Both the position numbers and the translations under genes were made by a program. Positions 7,573 through 15,299 of a stretch of 64,000 nt of DNA are shown here, in pieces. The first letter of the stretch is position 1; every line of letters starts with the position of its first letter. This DNA comes from Halorientalis marina. GTDB lineage: Archaea; Halobacteriota; Halobacteria; Halobacteriales; Haloarculaceae. Under the pieces are notes generated by a model. It was not told where the DNA came from. It saw nothing but the letters and a program-made list of their open reading frames with translations, and ran no database searches. The DNA lies in contig NZ_CP095487.1 in assembly GCF_023028345.1 (NCBI RefSeq), forward strand, positions 2,480,001 through 2,544,000. The letters are read 5' to 3'.

Positions 7573-8177
7573 ATGAGCGACGTCGAGAGTTTCATTCGGT
7601 TCTGTGAGAGCGAGTTCGGGACGGCGGTCATGAACCGTGAGGCCGCGTACGTGAAACAGCACGTCAGCGCGGACGACCGAATTTTGGACGTTGGATGCGG
7701 CATCGGCTCGCTCGAAGAACGTTTTCCCGATCACGAAATGATCGGGGTGGATCGCTCGGAGGCGATGATCCAGGCAGCACAGGATCGAGTTTCTGCACCG
7801 TTCGTTCTCGGTGATGCGACCGCGCTCCCTATCGCAACTGCGTCCGTTGATGCTGTCGTCTCCGTCTCGACACTCGAATTCATTCCCGATATCGATGCAG
7901 TCCTCGCGGAAGCGACTCGCGTACTCGCTCCTGGAGGGACTCCCGTTGCACTTATGTTGAACACACGTTCCGAGTACGTTCAATCGAATCTCCGGCGAGA
8001 AGGTTCCTACTTCCAGCGGATGGATCACGGGACTCTGAGGCGTTGGCGGACACGATACTCGAATACATTGTGGGCGACCAGGAGTTCTTCTTGGGTATCT
8101 CCGACGAGCAAGTCTTCGAGAGCGCAGATTCATCGAAAGCCGCTATCTCAGCGGTAGTCGGGACGCTGCCCAAGTGA
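7573..8177 (+). pseudogene. Class I SAM-dependent methyltransferase, frameshifted near 8030
   Basis: The first 152 codons encode a class I methyltransferase with motif I ILDVGCGIGSLEERFP, motif II MIGVDRSE and motif III VSTLEFIPDI. After RMDH, at about 8029, the original frame turns into Ser/Arg-rich nonsense ending at 8157. The frame one base over instead continues with a sensible acidic end, DSEALADTILEYIVGDQE and on to VVGTLPK with stop at 8175-8177. One missing base explains this. It is either a real inactivating mutation or a sequencing error; the catalytic core precedes the shift. It lies 20 bases after the HTH-10 gene. Confidence 0.75.
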
Positions 8178-8216
8178 CCACAATATCCTTGTCCGGGTTC
8201 CGTGAACACGAACTAC

Positions 8217-9026
8217 ATGACTGACTCGGCTGATCCGGACTCGTCTCCGCTTTTCGAGGCGAAAGAATTCGACGAATCATCTGTATTCTCGCCAGAAGCA
8301 CTGCTGGAGAACGCCCGACGCCAGAAGGATCTCCCAGAACGCTCAGTCCCGGAAATCTGTATCCTCGATCCAGATGGAGATATCGTCCGCCAGTTGTCGG
8401 CCACCGGCGAAGCACACAAAGATGAAGCGTGGCCCGGTTATCACACTGACCTCTATCGGTTCGAACGAAACGGCGAGGAGTTCGGAATTGTCGGGTGTGC
8501 TGTCGGGGCACCGTTCGCCGTGCTGCTTGCAGAGCAATTGTTCGCCGCAGGCTGCCAGTTTCTCATAAGCGTCACTTCCTCAGGACAGATCGTACCCAAG
8601 GACGATCCGCCCTACTTCGTTCTCATCGAGCGTGCGCTCCGCGACGAAGGAACGAGTCACCATTACGATTCGACGAGTCGCTATGCAACTCTCGATGACG
8701 AGCTTCGTGCTTCGGTGGTGGAGGAGTGCGAAACCGTGTCTCGACCTGTATACACGGGAGCAACGTGGACAACGGACGCACCGTTTCGGGAAACGGAGAC
8801 TGCAATCGACCGTGCCCGATCAGACGAGATTCTTGCTGTCGAAATGGAGGCAGCAGCACTCTACACGTTCGCCAACGTTCGAGAGCAGCCAGTCGTTTGC
8901 TTCGCCCACGTGACCAACCAAATGGGGCAGACAGAGGAGGATTTCGAGAAAGGGGAAGCAGATGGTAGTCAGGATGCACTAGAGGTAATCGACGCGTCTG
9001 CTACGGCTTGGAGATCTTTAAATTGA
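8217..9026 (+). CDS. Nucleoside phosphorylase family protein
   Basis: A 269-residue protein of the PNP/UDP phosphorylase fold (ATG at 8217; a GTG at 8202 is an alternative). Recognisable elements are VGCAVGAPFAVLLAEQLFAAG, the Ser/Thr-rich SVTSSGQI turn and the hallmark EILAVEMEAAALYTFA that positions the ribose. It would split nucleosides with phosphate to give base and ribose-1-phosphate. The usual N-terminal GxGxG phosphate loop is weak, so the substrate is uncertain. It follows the frameshifted methyltransferase by 39 bases. Confidence 0.75.
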   Translation: MTDSADPDSSPLFEAKEFDESSVFSPEALLENARRQKDLPERSVPEICILDPDGDIVRQLSATGEAHKDEAWPGYHTDLYRFERNGEEFGIVGCAVGAPFAVLLAEQLFAAGCQFLISVTSSGQIVPKDDPPYFVLIERALRDEGTSHHYDSTSRYATLDDELRASVVEECETVSRPVYTGATWTTDAPFRETETAIDRARSDEILAVEMEAAALYTFANVREQPVVCFAHVTNQMGQTEEDFEKGEADGSQDALEVIDASATAWRSLN

Positions 9027-9087
9027 CGTATCCAGCGATAAGTTCAGGAACGATGTAATGGTGGGCACAGCATCATTCGGTGATTGA

Positions 9088-9290
9088 TTTTCTGATTTCC
9101 GACGAGTTTGGCTGTACGCGAATCCCGGTGACATCCACTTGCCCAATCGCCCATCGAACGAAAGCAAAATCAGACCCGTTCGACTGATAATCGCACCTCA
9201 GTCTGGCGATTACTCCGTTCCAAATGTATGGGCGCTGCAGGCGTGCGTTCGATGAACGGACGAATCCACCTTTAGGCCCTGATACAGGCG
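9088..9290 (+). repeat. Copy A of tRNA-Arg 3'-end/flank repeat (att-like)
   Basis: Bases 9088-9187 align with 11307-11406 beside the tRNA-Arg gene, sharing among others TTGATTTTCTG and CGCCCATCGAACGAAAGCA. The copy then repeats the tRNA 3' end itself: ATGTATGGGCGCTGCAGG at about 9224-9241, which includes the 13 bases from T-stem to discriminator of tRNA-Arg(UCG). The following 45 bases (to CACCTTTAGGCCCTG) resemble the stretch after copy B. This fills the otherwise gene-free 9027-9445. Confidence 0.75.
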
Positions 9291-9445
9291 AATCCGGGCA
9301 TCTCACACAAGGAGGTTTAACAGAATTCAGACTATTCTGAATGCGGGTGCGAGATACAGGGCGCATATCTTACAGAGCGATTCTGTGTCCAGGTTCGTTG
9401 GACTCCAGCGTAACATCTACTTGTGGTGAATACGTTGTATTCGTC

Positions 9446-9688
9446 ATGAGCAGTTCGATACGTATTTCCGAAGAGACAAAACGGAAACTGGAGGCAAGGA
9501 AGCGGGAGGGAGAGTCGTTTGACGACCTGCTGGACCGCCTCGCTCGAACAGAGAAAGATGTCGAGGAGATGGGCGGGTGGCTCGACGAGGACGAGGCCGA
9601 GAAACTGGAAGAGCACGTCCAGGAGAAGCGCGAAGAGTTGAACGAGTCGCTCAAACAGAGGAAGGGCCGGACCGATGATCGTTCTTGA
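9446..9688 (+). CDS. VapB-type antitoxin (DUF7557-like)
   Basis: An 80-residue, highly charged protein from the ATG at 9446. It opens MSSSIRISEETKRKLEARKR, the ribbon-helix-helix start typical of haloarchaeal VapB-like antitoxins, then FDDLLDRLARTEKD and a Glu/Lys-rich helical tail that should wrap the toxin. It overlaps the PIN-domain toxin gene by 14 bases. The N-terminal part would bind the operon promoter, giving autoregulation with the toxin. Confidence 0.85.
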   Translation: MSSSIRISEETKRKLEARKREGESFDDLLDRLARTEKDVEEMGGWLDEDEAEKLEEHVQEKREELNESLKQRKGRTDDRS

Positions 9689-10076
9689 CACGGATGTGCT
9701 GGTAGAATTCGCCCGTTCGAACACGGCTTCCACGGTGAAATCGTACCTCTCACAACGGGCGGACGAGCAGTGGATCGTGCCATCGATTGGGCTGTACGAG
9801 TACCTCACGTACTACGGCTCACAGTCACGACGTCGGAAGGAACGCCGGCAGGTGGAGAAGCGGGTTGACGCAGTCCAACCGCTGGATGCCGACGCCGCGC
9901 TGGAGGCCAGTGACATCGAGAACCTCTTGCGTTCGTCTGGGACGTCACTCGGAGCCGGTGACCTCCTGATCGCCGCAATCGCTCGCGACTTGGGCGCAAC
10001 GCTCGCGACCAGAAACAAGAACGACTTCGATAAACAGCCAATCCACCAACTGATGGATATCGATATTGTTCGGTAG
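9675..10076 (+). CDS. vapC: VapC-type PIN-domain ribonuclease toxin
   Basis: A 133-residue PIN domain with the four expected acidic residues: Asp5 (MIVLDTDVLVEF), Glu42 (GLYEYL), Asp96 (GAGDLLIAA) and Asp117 (RNKNDFDK). VapC proteins are Mg-dependent endoribonucleases that cut tRNA or rRNA when not held by VapB. It starts inside the antitoxin gene, so the two are translationally coupled. The pair lies between copies A and B of the tRNA 3'-end repeat, which marks it as islet cargo. Confidence 0.92.
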   Translation: MIVLDTDVLVEFARSNTASTVKSYLSQRADEQWIVPSIGLYEYLTYYGSQSRRRKERRQVEKRVDAVQPLDADAALEASDIENLLRSSGTSLGAGDLLIAAIARDLGATLATRNKNDFDKQPIHQLMDIDIVR

Positions 10077-10124
10077 TTACCCACAATCTGGTTGATGACG
10101 ATTTCGATGGGACGGCGGCCGGGT

Positions 10125-10238
10125 ATGAGTCAACAGTCCGTTGCCCCTCATTTTGCACACCTACCCAATGAAGTAAGTGATTGGTTAACCATGCAGAGAT
10201 GGGTTCAGGAAGAGAGTGAGGAAGAAGTTGAGGAATGA
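10125..10238 (+). CDS. Possible small acidic protein
   Basis: A 37-codon frame beginning MSQQSVAPHFAHLPNEVSDW and ending in a Glu-rich run (about 9 Glu in the last 13 residues). The composition is haloarchaeal and the ATG is well placed, but there is no recognisable family and no clear promoter. It lies in the toxin islet after vapC, and could be a remnant of a longer gene. Confidence 0.3.
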   Translation: MSQQSVAPHFAHLPNEVSDWLTMQRWVQEESEEEVEE

Positions 10239-10384
10239 TCTCCGTAAGCTCCCAGATACCGGCTGATTGCTGACTACATCTTCTATATTCAGCACGCCAA
10301 ATAGGTCAGGTGCGGGTGACTCTGAGGAGACTACCCTGGTTAGAAGAATATAGGATCTGAGTCTCCACACACCCAGTTCGACAG

Positions 10385-10530
10385 ACGAACGAAATGACCA
10401 CGCGTTCGTTCGATCTTTATCCCGTCGCTGTCGGGCGGTTAGACCTCTCGAAGACATGGGCGCTGCAGGCTCCGCTTCGACTATCGAACGACTCGACCTT
10501 TCAGGCGTGAGGCGGCTGTATTCGGCAGTC
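10385..10530 (+). repeat. Copy B of tRNA-Arg 3'-end repeat (att-like)
   Basis: ATGGGCGCTGCAGG at 10457-10470 repeats the tRNA-Arg 3' end exactly. Before it, GTCGGGCGGTTA at about 10431-10442 matches the flank of the intact tRNA gene (TTCGGGCGGTTA). After it, the 45 bases ending ACCTTTCAGGCGTG resemble those after copy A. An inverted pair (CGAACGA at about 10387, TCGTTCG at about 10407) lies at the left edge. Together with the rest of 10239-10634 no gene is seen. Confidence 0.7.
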
Positions 10531-10634
10531 TGAGAACGGTGGTTTGCGACCTCGTTCGAATCTTCGACCCCGTTACAATCCCGGCAACGGTGCATGGGCG
10601 AACGCTTTTGCGACACCGGGCGGTAATGAGGGGT

Positions 10635-10928
10635 ATGGCCGAACGGGACACTCGCCGTGTCGCTCACGATCTTATGAGCGAGCCACACATCGCTGGACAT
10701 CGCGTCAGTGTCCGTCAGGTGTACGCACTCGTCGAAGAACGCGGTATCGATGCCGAAACTGTCGCGGATCGATACGACGTGGACGTAGCCGACGTCTACC
10801 ACGCGCTCGCGTACTATCACGATCACCCGCGAGAGATGAGCGACGTCGAAGCTGAACGCGAGGACGTGATTGATACGGTTCGGGAGTCGATCGAGCGTCC
10901 TGACGGCGTCGAACCGGACAGCGCCTGA
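10635..10928 (+). CDS. DUF433-type antitoxin
   Basis: A 97-residue protein from the ATG at 10635. The core HDLMSEPHIAGHRVSVRQVY, followed by VEERGIDAETVADRYDVDVADVYHALAYYHDHP, is the DUF433 winged-helix pattern, in which a small HTH binds DNA and partners a PIN-like toxin. Its stop is one base before the start of the DUF5615 gene. The pair forms the second toxin-antitoxin module of the islet, between copy B and the tRNA-Arg gene. Confidence 0.85.
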   Translation: MAERDTRRVAHDLMSEPHIAGHRVSVRQVYALVEERGIDAETVADRYDVDVADVYHALAYYHDHPREMSDVEAEREDVIDTVRESIERPDGVEPDSA

Positions 10929-10929
10929 C

Positions 10930-11274
10930 ATGGCGGCGTGGCAGTTCCTGCTCGACGAAAATATCGACCCGAAAGTAGCCACGTATCTCGAAAAAGAAGA
11001 ACTGGACGCCGAGCACGTTCGAGACACGCTCGGACAGGGAGCGGACGACGAAGATGATGTCCTCCCCTACGCTCGTGAGCACGACCGCGTGATAGTCACG
11101 AGTGATGTGAAAGATTTCGGAGCGCTCCCGAGTGATGCCCACGCTGGCGTCGTCCTCCTCTACGACGACACGATGCCCGCCTACCGCGTCGCCTCCGCGT
11201 TGATACGGATGGTCGACACCTATCCGAGCCGTGACGAATTTGCGGGCCGTGAAGAACTCGATGCGTGGGATTGA
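10930..11274 (+). CDS. DUF5615 PIN-like toxin
   Basis: A 114-residue protein starting MAAWQFLLDENIDPKVATYL. The LLDEN motif and the later IVTSDVKDFG supply acidic residues of the Mut7-C/PIN-like fold (DUF5615), the usual partner of DUF433 antitoxins. It is expected to act as an RNase restrained by the gene just upstream. Its end lies about 180 bases from the tRNA-Arg 3' end, within the third copy of the flank repeat. Confidence 0.85.
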   Translation: MAAWQFLLDENIDPKVATYLEKEELDAEHVRDTLGQGADDEDDVLPYAREHDRVIVTSDVKDFGALPSDAHAGVVLLYDDTMPAYRVASALIRMVDTYPSRDEFAGREELDAWD

Positions 11275-11299
11275 CGCAGATTGCGTGGCAGACTAGTCG

Positions 11300-11451
11300 A
11301 GGGGTGGTTGATTTTCTGGAAAGCGACGGGTTTCGTTGTACGTGAATTCCAGTCGGAACATTCCCTCGGTCGCCCATCGAACGAAAGCATAAGCAGGCCC
11401 GTTCGACCGGTGGTTTCTACGCTTTCGGGCGGTTATCGCATAGCAGATGTA
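11300..11451 (+). repeat. Copy C: flank repeat joined to the intact tRNA-Arg
   Basis: This 150-base stretch on the 3' side of tRNA-Arg is the homologue of 9088-9229 (for example GGTTGATTTTCTGG, GTCGCCCATCGAACGAAAGCA and CCCGTTCGAC). It runs directly into the complete tRNA gene. Copies A and B show the same junction with only the last 13 tRNA bases. No protein gene is seen between 11275 and the tRNA. Confidence 0.7.
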
Positions 11452-11526
11452 TGGGCGCTGCAGGATTTGAACCCGCGACAGCTTGGTCCGAAGCCAAGTA
11501 CTCTGTCCAGACTGAGCTAAGCGCCC
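11452..11526 (-). tRNA. tRNA-Arg (anticodon UCG)
   Basis: On the minus strand GGGCGCT/AGCGCCC form a perfect 7-base acceptor stem with discriminator A. The D arm is GCTC...GAGT, the anticodon arm CTTGG-CTTCGGA-CCAAG gives anticodon UCG, and the T arm is GCGGG-TTCAAAT-CCTGC. There is no intron and no encoded CCA. The 3' end is the core repeated at 9229-9241 and 10458-10470. Confidence 0.95.
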
Positions 11527-11622
11527 GGCACGCCGCGGTACACGACGTTCGGTGTTAAACGACTCGGTTCCGGGCGGTCGGTTCCGGGGTCTTTATGCAC
11601 GCCACCGCGGGAGAATTCACCG

Positions 11623-12483
11623 ATGGGGCTCGCCGAGCGCGGACGCGGACTCGCAGAGTTGACCCGGCCGGTGAACAGCATCGCGGCCGGCGTCCTCACG
11701 TTCATCGGGTCGTTCGTCGCCGTCAAACTCACTGCGGGCACAGCAGTTGGCGTCTGGTTGAACGTCACCGCAGCCTTCGTCGCCACCGTGTTGGCGACGA
11801 GTGCCGGCAACGCGATCAACGACTACTTCGACCGGGAGATCGACCGCATCAACGATCCGGATCGGCCGATTCCGCGCGGTGCGGTCACACCGCGTGCGGC
11901 GCTGTGGTTCAGCGTCGGCCTCTTTCTGTTGGCGGTCGCGCTCGTCCTCGCCGTCCTCCCGGTGCTGGCTATCGCCATCGCGGTGGTGAACCTGCTCGCA
12001 CTCGTGACCTACACGGAGCTGTTCAAGGGCCTGCCTGGCGTGGGGAACGCACTCGTTGCCTACCTCGGCGGGAGTACGTTCCTGTTCGGCGGGGCGGCGG
12101 TCGGCGAGGTCGGCCCGACGGTCGTACTCTTCCTTCTCGCGGCGCTGTCGACGCTGTCCCGTGAGATAATCAAGGACGTGGAGGACGTGGCCGGCGACCG
12201 CGAGGAGGGGCTGAACACGCTCCCGATAGCCATCGGGGAACAGCGGTCGCTCGCGGTGGCGGTCGGACTGCTCGTCGTGGCGGCGGTCGCGAGTCCGCTC
12301 CCCTATTTCACTGACGTGTTCGGGGTCGCTTACCTGGCAGTCGTCGTCCCCGCGGACCTCGTGATGCTGTATGCGGGCTACGAGAGCCTGTCGGACCCGG
12401 CCGCTGGACAGGCGCGGTTGAAGTACGGGATGTTCCTCGCGGCGGCGGCGTTCGTGGTGGGTCGGGCGACGACGCTCGTCTGA
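11623..12483 (+). CDS. Digeranylgeranylglyceryl phosphate synthase (UbiA family)
   Basis: A 286-residue UbiA-type prenyltransferase with about eight or nine membrane helices. The first Asp motif is NAINDYFDREID (Asp67, 70, 74) and the second DVEDVAGDREEG near residue 190. Both bind the Mg-pyrophosphate of geranylgeranyl-PP. This closely matches archaeal DGGGP synthase, which adds the second geranylgeranyl chain to glycerol-1-phosphate ether in membrane lipid synthesis. A prenyl synthase that could supply isoprenyl donors is at 52.8 kb. Confidence 0.85.
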   Translation: MGLAERGRGLAELTRPVNSIAAGVLTFIGSFVAVKLTAGTAVGVWLNVTAAFVATVLATSAGNAINDYFDREIDRINDPDRPIPRGAVTPRAALWFSVGLFLLAVALVLAVLPVLAIAIAVVNLLALVTYTELFKGLPGVGNALVAYLGGSTFLFGGAAVGEVGPTVVLFLLAALSTLSREIIKDVEDVAGDREEGLNTLPIAIGEQRSLAVAVGLLVVAAVASPLPYFTDVFGVAYLAVVVPADLVMLYAGYESLSDPAAGQARLKYGMFLAAAAFVVGRATTLV

Positions 12484-12621
12484 CGAACCGCCGCGAATCG
12501 TCGGTGAACGGGCGTCCACCGGACGAACGACACGAAAGAATATATGTACCGTGGGACAAAATTCGGAAGCAACGACGACGGTGCGTCCCACCCGTCGTGG
12601 AGACACCAGTAAACTCCTCCC

Positions 12622-13257
12622 ATGTATGATTTGGGTCCCGATTTCGGTGACGCGACGGTCGCTCCCGGTTCGAACATCCTCATCGCCGGGCCGCCGCTGA
12701 GCGGGAAGCGACGGCTGGCGGTCGACGCCCTGGAACGCGGCTCGAATGCCGGCGAGGGCGTGATCGTCGTGACGACCCGTGACAACTCCCAGCGGATCAT
12801 CGACGACTTCAGGACCATCCTCGACGACCCGGAGTCGACGGACCTCGGGATCGTCGACTGCGTGACCAAACACCAGGGCCGGAACGTCCGGGACTCGGAG
12901 ATGATCAAGTACGCCTCCTCGCCCGTGGACATGACCGGCATCGGGATCAAGTTCTCCGAGTTCGTCGAGGAGTTCTACCGCAACCGTGGGATCGAGAAGA
13001 ACCGTGTCATGTTCGACTCGCTGTCGACGCTGCTGATGTACTCGAACCTCCAGACGGTCTTCCGGTTCATGCACGTGTTCACGAGCCGCATCGAGAACGC
13101 CGACGCCGTCGGCATCCACACTATCGAGTCGACGGCCCACGACGAGGAGACGATGAACACGCTCAAACAGCTGTTCGACGGCATCGTCAGAACCGACGAG
13201 GACCGTAACGTCACCCTCCAGCTCCCCGGCGTCGACACCAGCGCCGCAGAACCGTAG
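12622..13257 (+). CDS. KaiC-like RecA-fold ATPase domain protein (DUF7504-like)
   Basis: A 211-residue single-domain protein. The Walker A motif is GPPLSGKR (residues 23-30) and the Walker B-like strand is RVMFDSLSTLLMYS near residue 130. It belongs to the haloarchaeal set of small RecA/KaiC-like proteins often linked to signalling. It lacks a second ATPase domain and any output domain. A TATA-like AGAATATATG at about 12536-12545 lies well upstream, giving a 5' leader of some 50 bases. Confidence 0.75.
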   Translation: MYDLGPDFGDATVAPGSNILIAGPPLSGKRRLAVDALERGSNAGEGVIVVTTRDNSQRIIDDFRTILDDPESTDLGIVDCVTKHQGRNVRDSEMIKYASSPVDMTGIGIKFSEFVEEFYRNRGIEKNRVMFDSLSTLLMYSNLQTVFRFMHVFTSRIENADAVGIHTIESTAHDEETMNTLKQLFDGIVRTDEDRNVTLQLPGVDTSAAEP

Positions 13258-13345
13258 GACAGCGACGCCGTTCCTCCCGAGGGCGTCACGCTCGGACGCT
13301 GGCACCGACGCTACGCTTTTCCGCTCGGCCGACCACAGTGTCCGT

Positions 13346-13756
13346 ATGCCAATCGAGAGCGACGACGGACTGCGCGACGTGCTGGGCCTGAACACCATCG
13401 CGGTCGTCGGTGCGTCGACGACGCCGGGGAAGGCCGCCCACGACATTCCCCGGTACATGGAGCGCCAGGGCTACGAGATCGTCCCGGTCAACCCGTACGC
13501 CGACGAGGTGCTGGGGACGGAGGCCTACGACTCGCTCGACGAGGTCGAGACGGAGATCGACATCGTCGACGTGTTCCGGCCGAGCGAGGAGGTCGCCGGG
13601 ATCGTCGACGCCGCACTCGACCGCGACGACGTGCAGGTGATCTGGATGCAACTCGACATCCGTGACGACGAGGCGGCGGCCCGCGCCGAGGAAGACGGCC
13701 GTCGGGTCGTCCAGGACAGGTGTCTCAAGGTCGAACACCAGCGATTGCTGGCCTAA
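13346..13756 (+). CDS. CoA-binding (succinyl-CoA ligase-like) domain protein
   Basis: A 136-residue Rossmann protein. TIAVVGASTTPGKAAHDIPR and the later GYEIVPVNPYADEVLG, then VDVFRPSEEVAGIV and DRCLKVEHQRL, are the signature of the YccU/CoA-binding family, a stand-alone version of the succinyl-CoA synthetase alpha nucleotide domain. The exact role is unknown. It converges with the coiled-coil gene at 13753, and the two stops overlap. Confidence 0.85.
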   Translation: MPIESDDGLRDVLGLNTIAVVGASTTPGKAAHDIPRYMERQGYEIVPVNPYADEVLGTEAYDSLDEVETEIDIVDVFRPSEEVAGIVDAALDRDDVQVIWMQLDIRDDEAAARAEEDGRRVVQDRCLKVEHQRLLA

Positions 13757-14085
13757 TCGTTCGAGGTGGCTGTCTCGTCAGTGGCGGCGTCGGCGGACCC
13801 CTCGGCACCCGACTGGCCCCCTTCGCCACTGCTCTCGGCGTCGTCGATGACGGCGTCGGCGATGGCCTGATCGACGTCGATGCCTTCCTTCTCGGCCAGG
13901 GCTTCGATGACGGCGCGCTGTTCGGCGAGTTCGTGAGAGACGGCGTCGACCTGGTCGCTCGTGTGTTCGACGCGGTTGCGGAGTTCGTCCACGTCGTCGC
14001 GGACCTCGTTCATCTTCGTGTAGGCCTTCTCGGCCTGGTCGATCATCGTCTGAATCTTCTGTTTGGTGTTCCCGAGTCCGACCAT
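13753..14085 (-). CDS. Coiled-coil protein, DUF5798-like
   Basis: A 110-residue protein opening MVGLGNTKQKIQTMIDQAEK. It has a long heptad-type helix (residues 15-65) and a disordered acidic Gly/Ser/Ala tail. The composition and opening fit a haloarchaeal family known only as DUF5798. There is no enzymatic motif. Confidence 0.7.
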   Translation of the reverse strand: MVGLGNTKQKIQTMIDQAEKAYTKMNEVRDDVDELRNRVEHTSDQVDAVSHELAEQRAVIEALAEKEGIDVDQAIADAVIDDAESSGEGGQSGAEGSADAATDETATSND

Positions 14086-14217
14086 ACGCACCCGTTGCTC
14101 CCGGACCCACGTGGCCGTTTCGGCTCCGGCACGACCAAGGCGGCACCGATGGACTGCCGTGAGCGCCGTGAACGCGGGAACGCCGCGGTTAAGTCGCGGG
14201 CACTCCGACGGCCGAGC

Positions 14218-14613
14218 ATGAACGACCTGCGGCTCGCCCCGACGGTCGGTATCGTGGCAAGTCTGGCGGTTCTCGCCGCCCTCGCCGCGCCGTACGTTCT
14301 CGCCGAGTCGGCGGGCGACGTGGGGCTGTACTACAGTTCCGGCGCCCTCAATCCACTGCTCGCAGGGCTGTTCGCACTCGTCGTCCTGATCGTGTTCGCC
14401 GCGGGTCGCGAGGGACGCACCGACCCCGGACTCGCTGCCGGCGCCGCCCTCGCGCTCGGCCTGTTCACGCTGTTGATCGTCGTCGCGTGGGCACTGACCG
14501 TGCGCGTGGACGTACTCGTCATCGCCACCGCCCACCGCTGGGCCGTCGTCGCGGCCGCCGCCCTCCTTCCAGTGAGTGCGCTCTGGTTCGCCCGCGCACT
14601 GAACGTGCTCTGA
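14218..14613 (+). CDS. Small membrane protein, DUF7548-like
   Basis: A 131-residue protein with four predicted membrane helices (residues 8-30, 44-62, 72-94 and 106-128) and a short loop with two tyrosines (DVGLYYSSGALNP). Haloarchaea-specific by appearance; function unknown. The ATG at 14218 fits the start of the first helix. It diverges from the coiled-coil gene at 13753-14085. Confidence 0.65.
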   Translation: MNDLRLAPTVGIVASLAVLAALAAPYVLAESAGDVGLYYSSGALNPLLAGLFALVVLIVFAAGREGRTDPGLAAGAALALGLFTLLIVVAWALTVRVDVLVIATAHRWAVVAAAALLPVSALWFARALNVL

Positions 14614-14699
14614 GACGGACGCGGAACGGGGCGCGCGCGGTCGAACCGGGAGACGGGGCACGGTTCCGAAAGGCCCTTATGGGGGAGCGAGGTAGATGG

Positions 14700-15023
14700 A
14701 GGTGGACTAGGTTGGGCAGTTAGGCCCTGCTCCTCGCCCGCACTACGGTCTTGAGCGGGAACCGAACCCGGGGGCGTCCGGTCAGACGGCCACGGGCCCC
14801 GCAAGCCAACGTCGAAGCCTCGTCCTGCGGGGGCGGCGGTCCACGACGCGACGTCTGCAGGGACGCTCGGTCGTGGTTAGCCAGGGACACCCCGTCAGGC
14901 GCGGAAGCGAGCAGCGGATCCCTGGACACCCGTCGCTCGTAGGGTCGCGGGGTGGAGGAGGTGCGCGGGCCTACCCGTGTCCGAACGCCGGGCAATCTCG
15001 CTGTCCGTCCATTCATCCCACCT
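14700..15023 (+). ncRNA. Signal recognition particle 7S RNA
   Basis: The 5' part GGTTGGGCAGTTAGGCCCTG and the later GTCAGGCGCGGAAGCGAGCAGC (about 14894-14915) are conserved SRP RNA elements; the second is the helix-8 site bound by SRP54. The sequence is strongly self-complementary and about 320 bases long, right for archaeal 7S RNA. AGGTGG at 14700 can pair with CCACCT at 15018 to close the terminal helix. A TATA-like CTTATGG at 14676 sits 25 bases ahead, and a T5 run follows at 15023. Ends are approximate. Confidence 0.88.
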
Positions 15024-15120
15024 TTTTCCAGCTCGGGGAGCCGCAGGCTCCCACTCGCGGCAAAAACGTGGGCGAAAAAGGCCGGACGCTCGTTGCACTC
15101 GCGTCCGGTGAACCGGGCCG
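15021..15120 (-). repeat. Dispersed repeat, copy 1 (inverted relative to copy at 20.1 kb)
   Basis: Read on the minus strand this segment has the order CGGTTCACCG, a hairpin ending CGG, CCTTTTTCGCCCACGTTTTT, then CGCGAGTGG and another hairpin (GGGAGCC-GCA-GGCTCCC at 15037-15053). The same order, about 80% alike by eye over 75 bases, is at 20053-20120 on the plus strand. It sits just after the SRP RNA, so it may also end transcription. No gene is visible from here to 15299. Confidence 0.65.
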
Positions 15121-15299
15121 CTTCGCGGCGCGGATGCTTGTCGGACCGGTGTTCGTCCAGCAGGTGGACCGAGCGGTTCGGGCGTTCGATCTACGAGCAC
15201 ATCGGCACTCAGTACAGAGTATGAATCTCCCACGGAGCGACTCATACAGAGCACCCGGCTCACGTGAGCGGACGGCGGGATGAGCAGGTCGCTATCGAG

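Noticed and set aside
9088-9290. A possible small RNA from copy A of the tRNA repeat
   Set aside because: Only the 3' end of the tRNA is present, without a 5' half or promoter evidence. An att remnant is the simpler reading.
11617-13458. A 613-codon open frame on the minus strand across the DGGGP synthase and KaiC-like genes
   Set aside because: It is the reverse-strand shadow of GC-rich genes: rich in Arg, Asp and His without domain motifs, and the plus-strand genes have clear families.
14751-15263. Several open frames over the SRP RNA and the following repeat
   Set aside because: They overlap a structured RNA and hairpins and have no protein family features.
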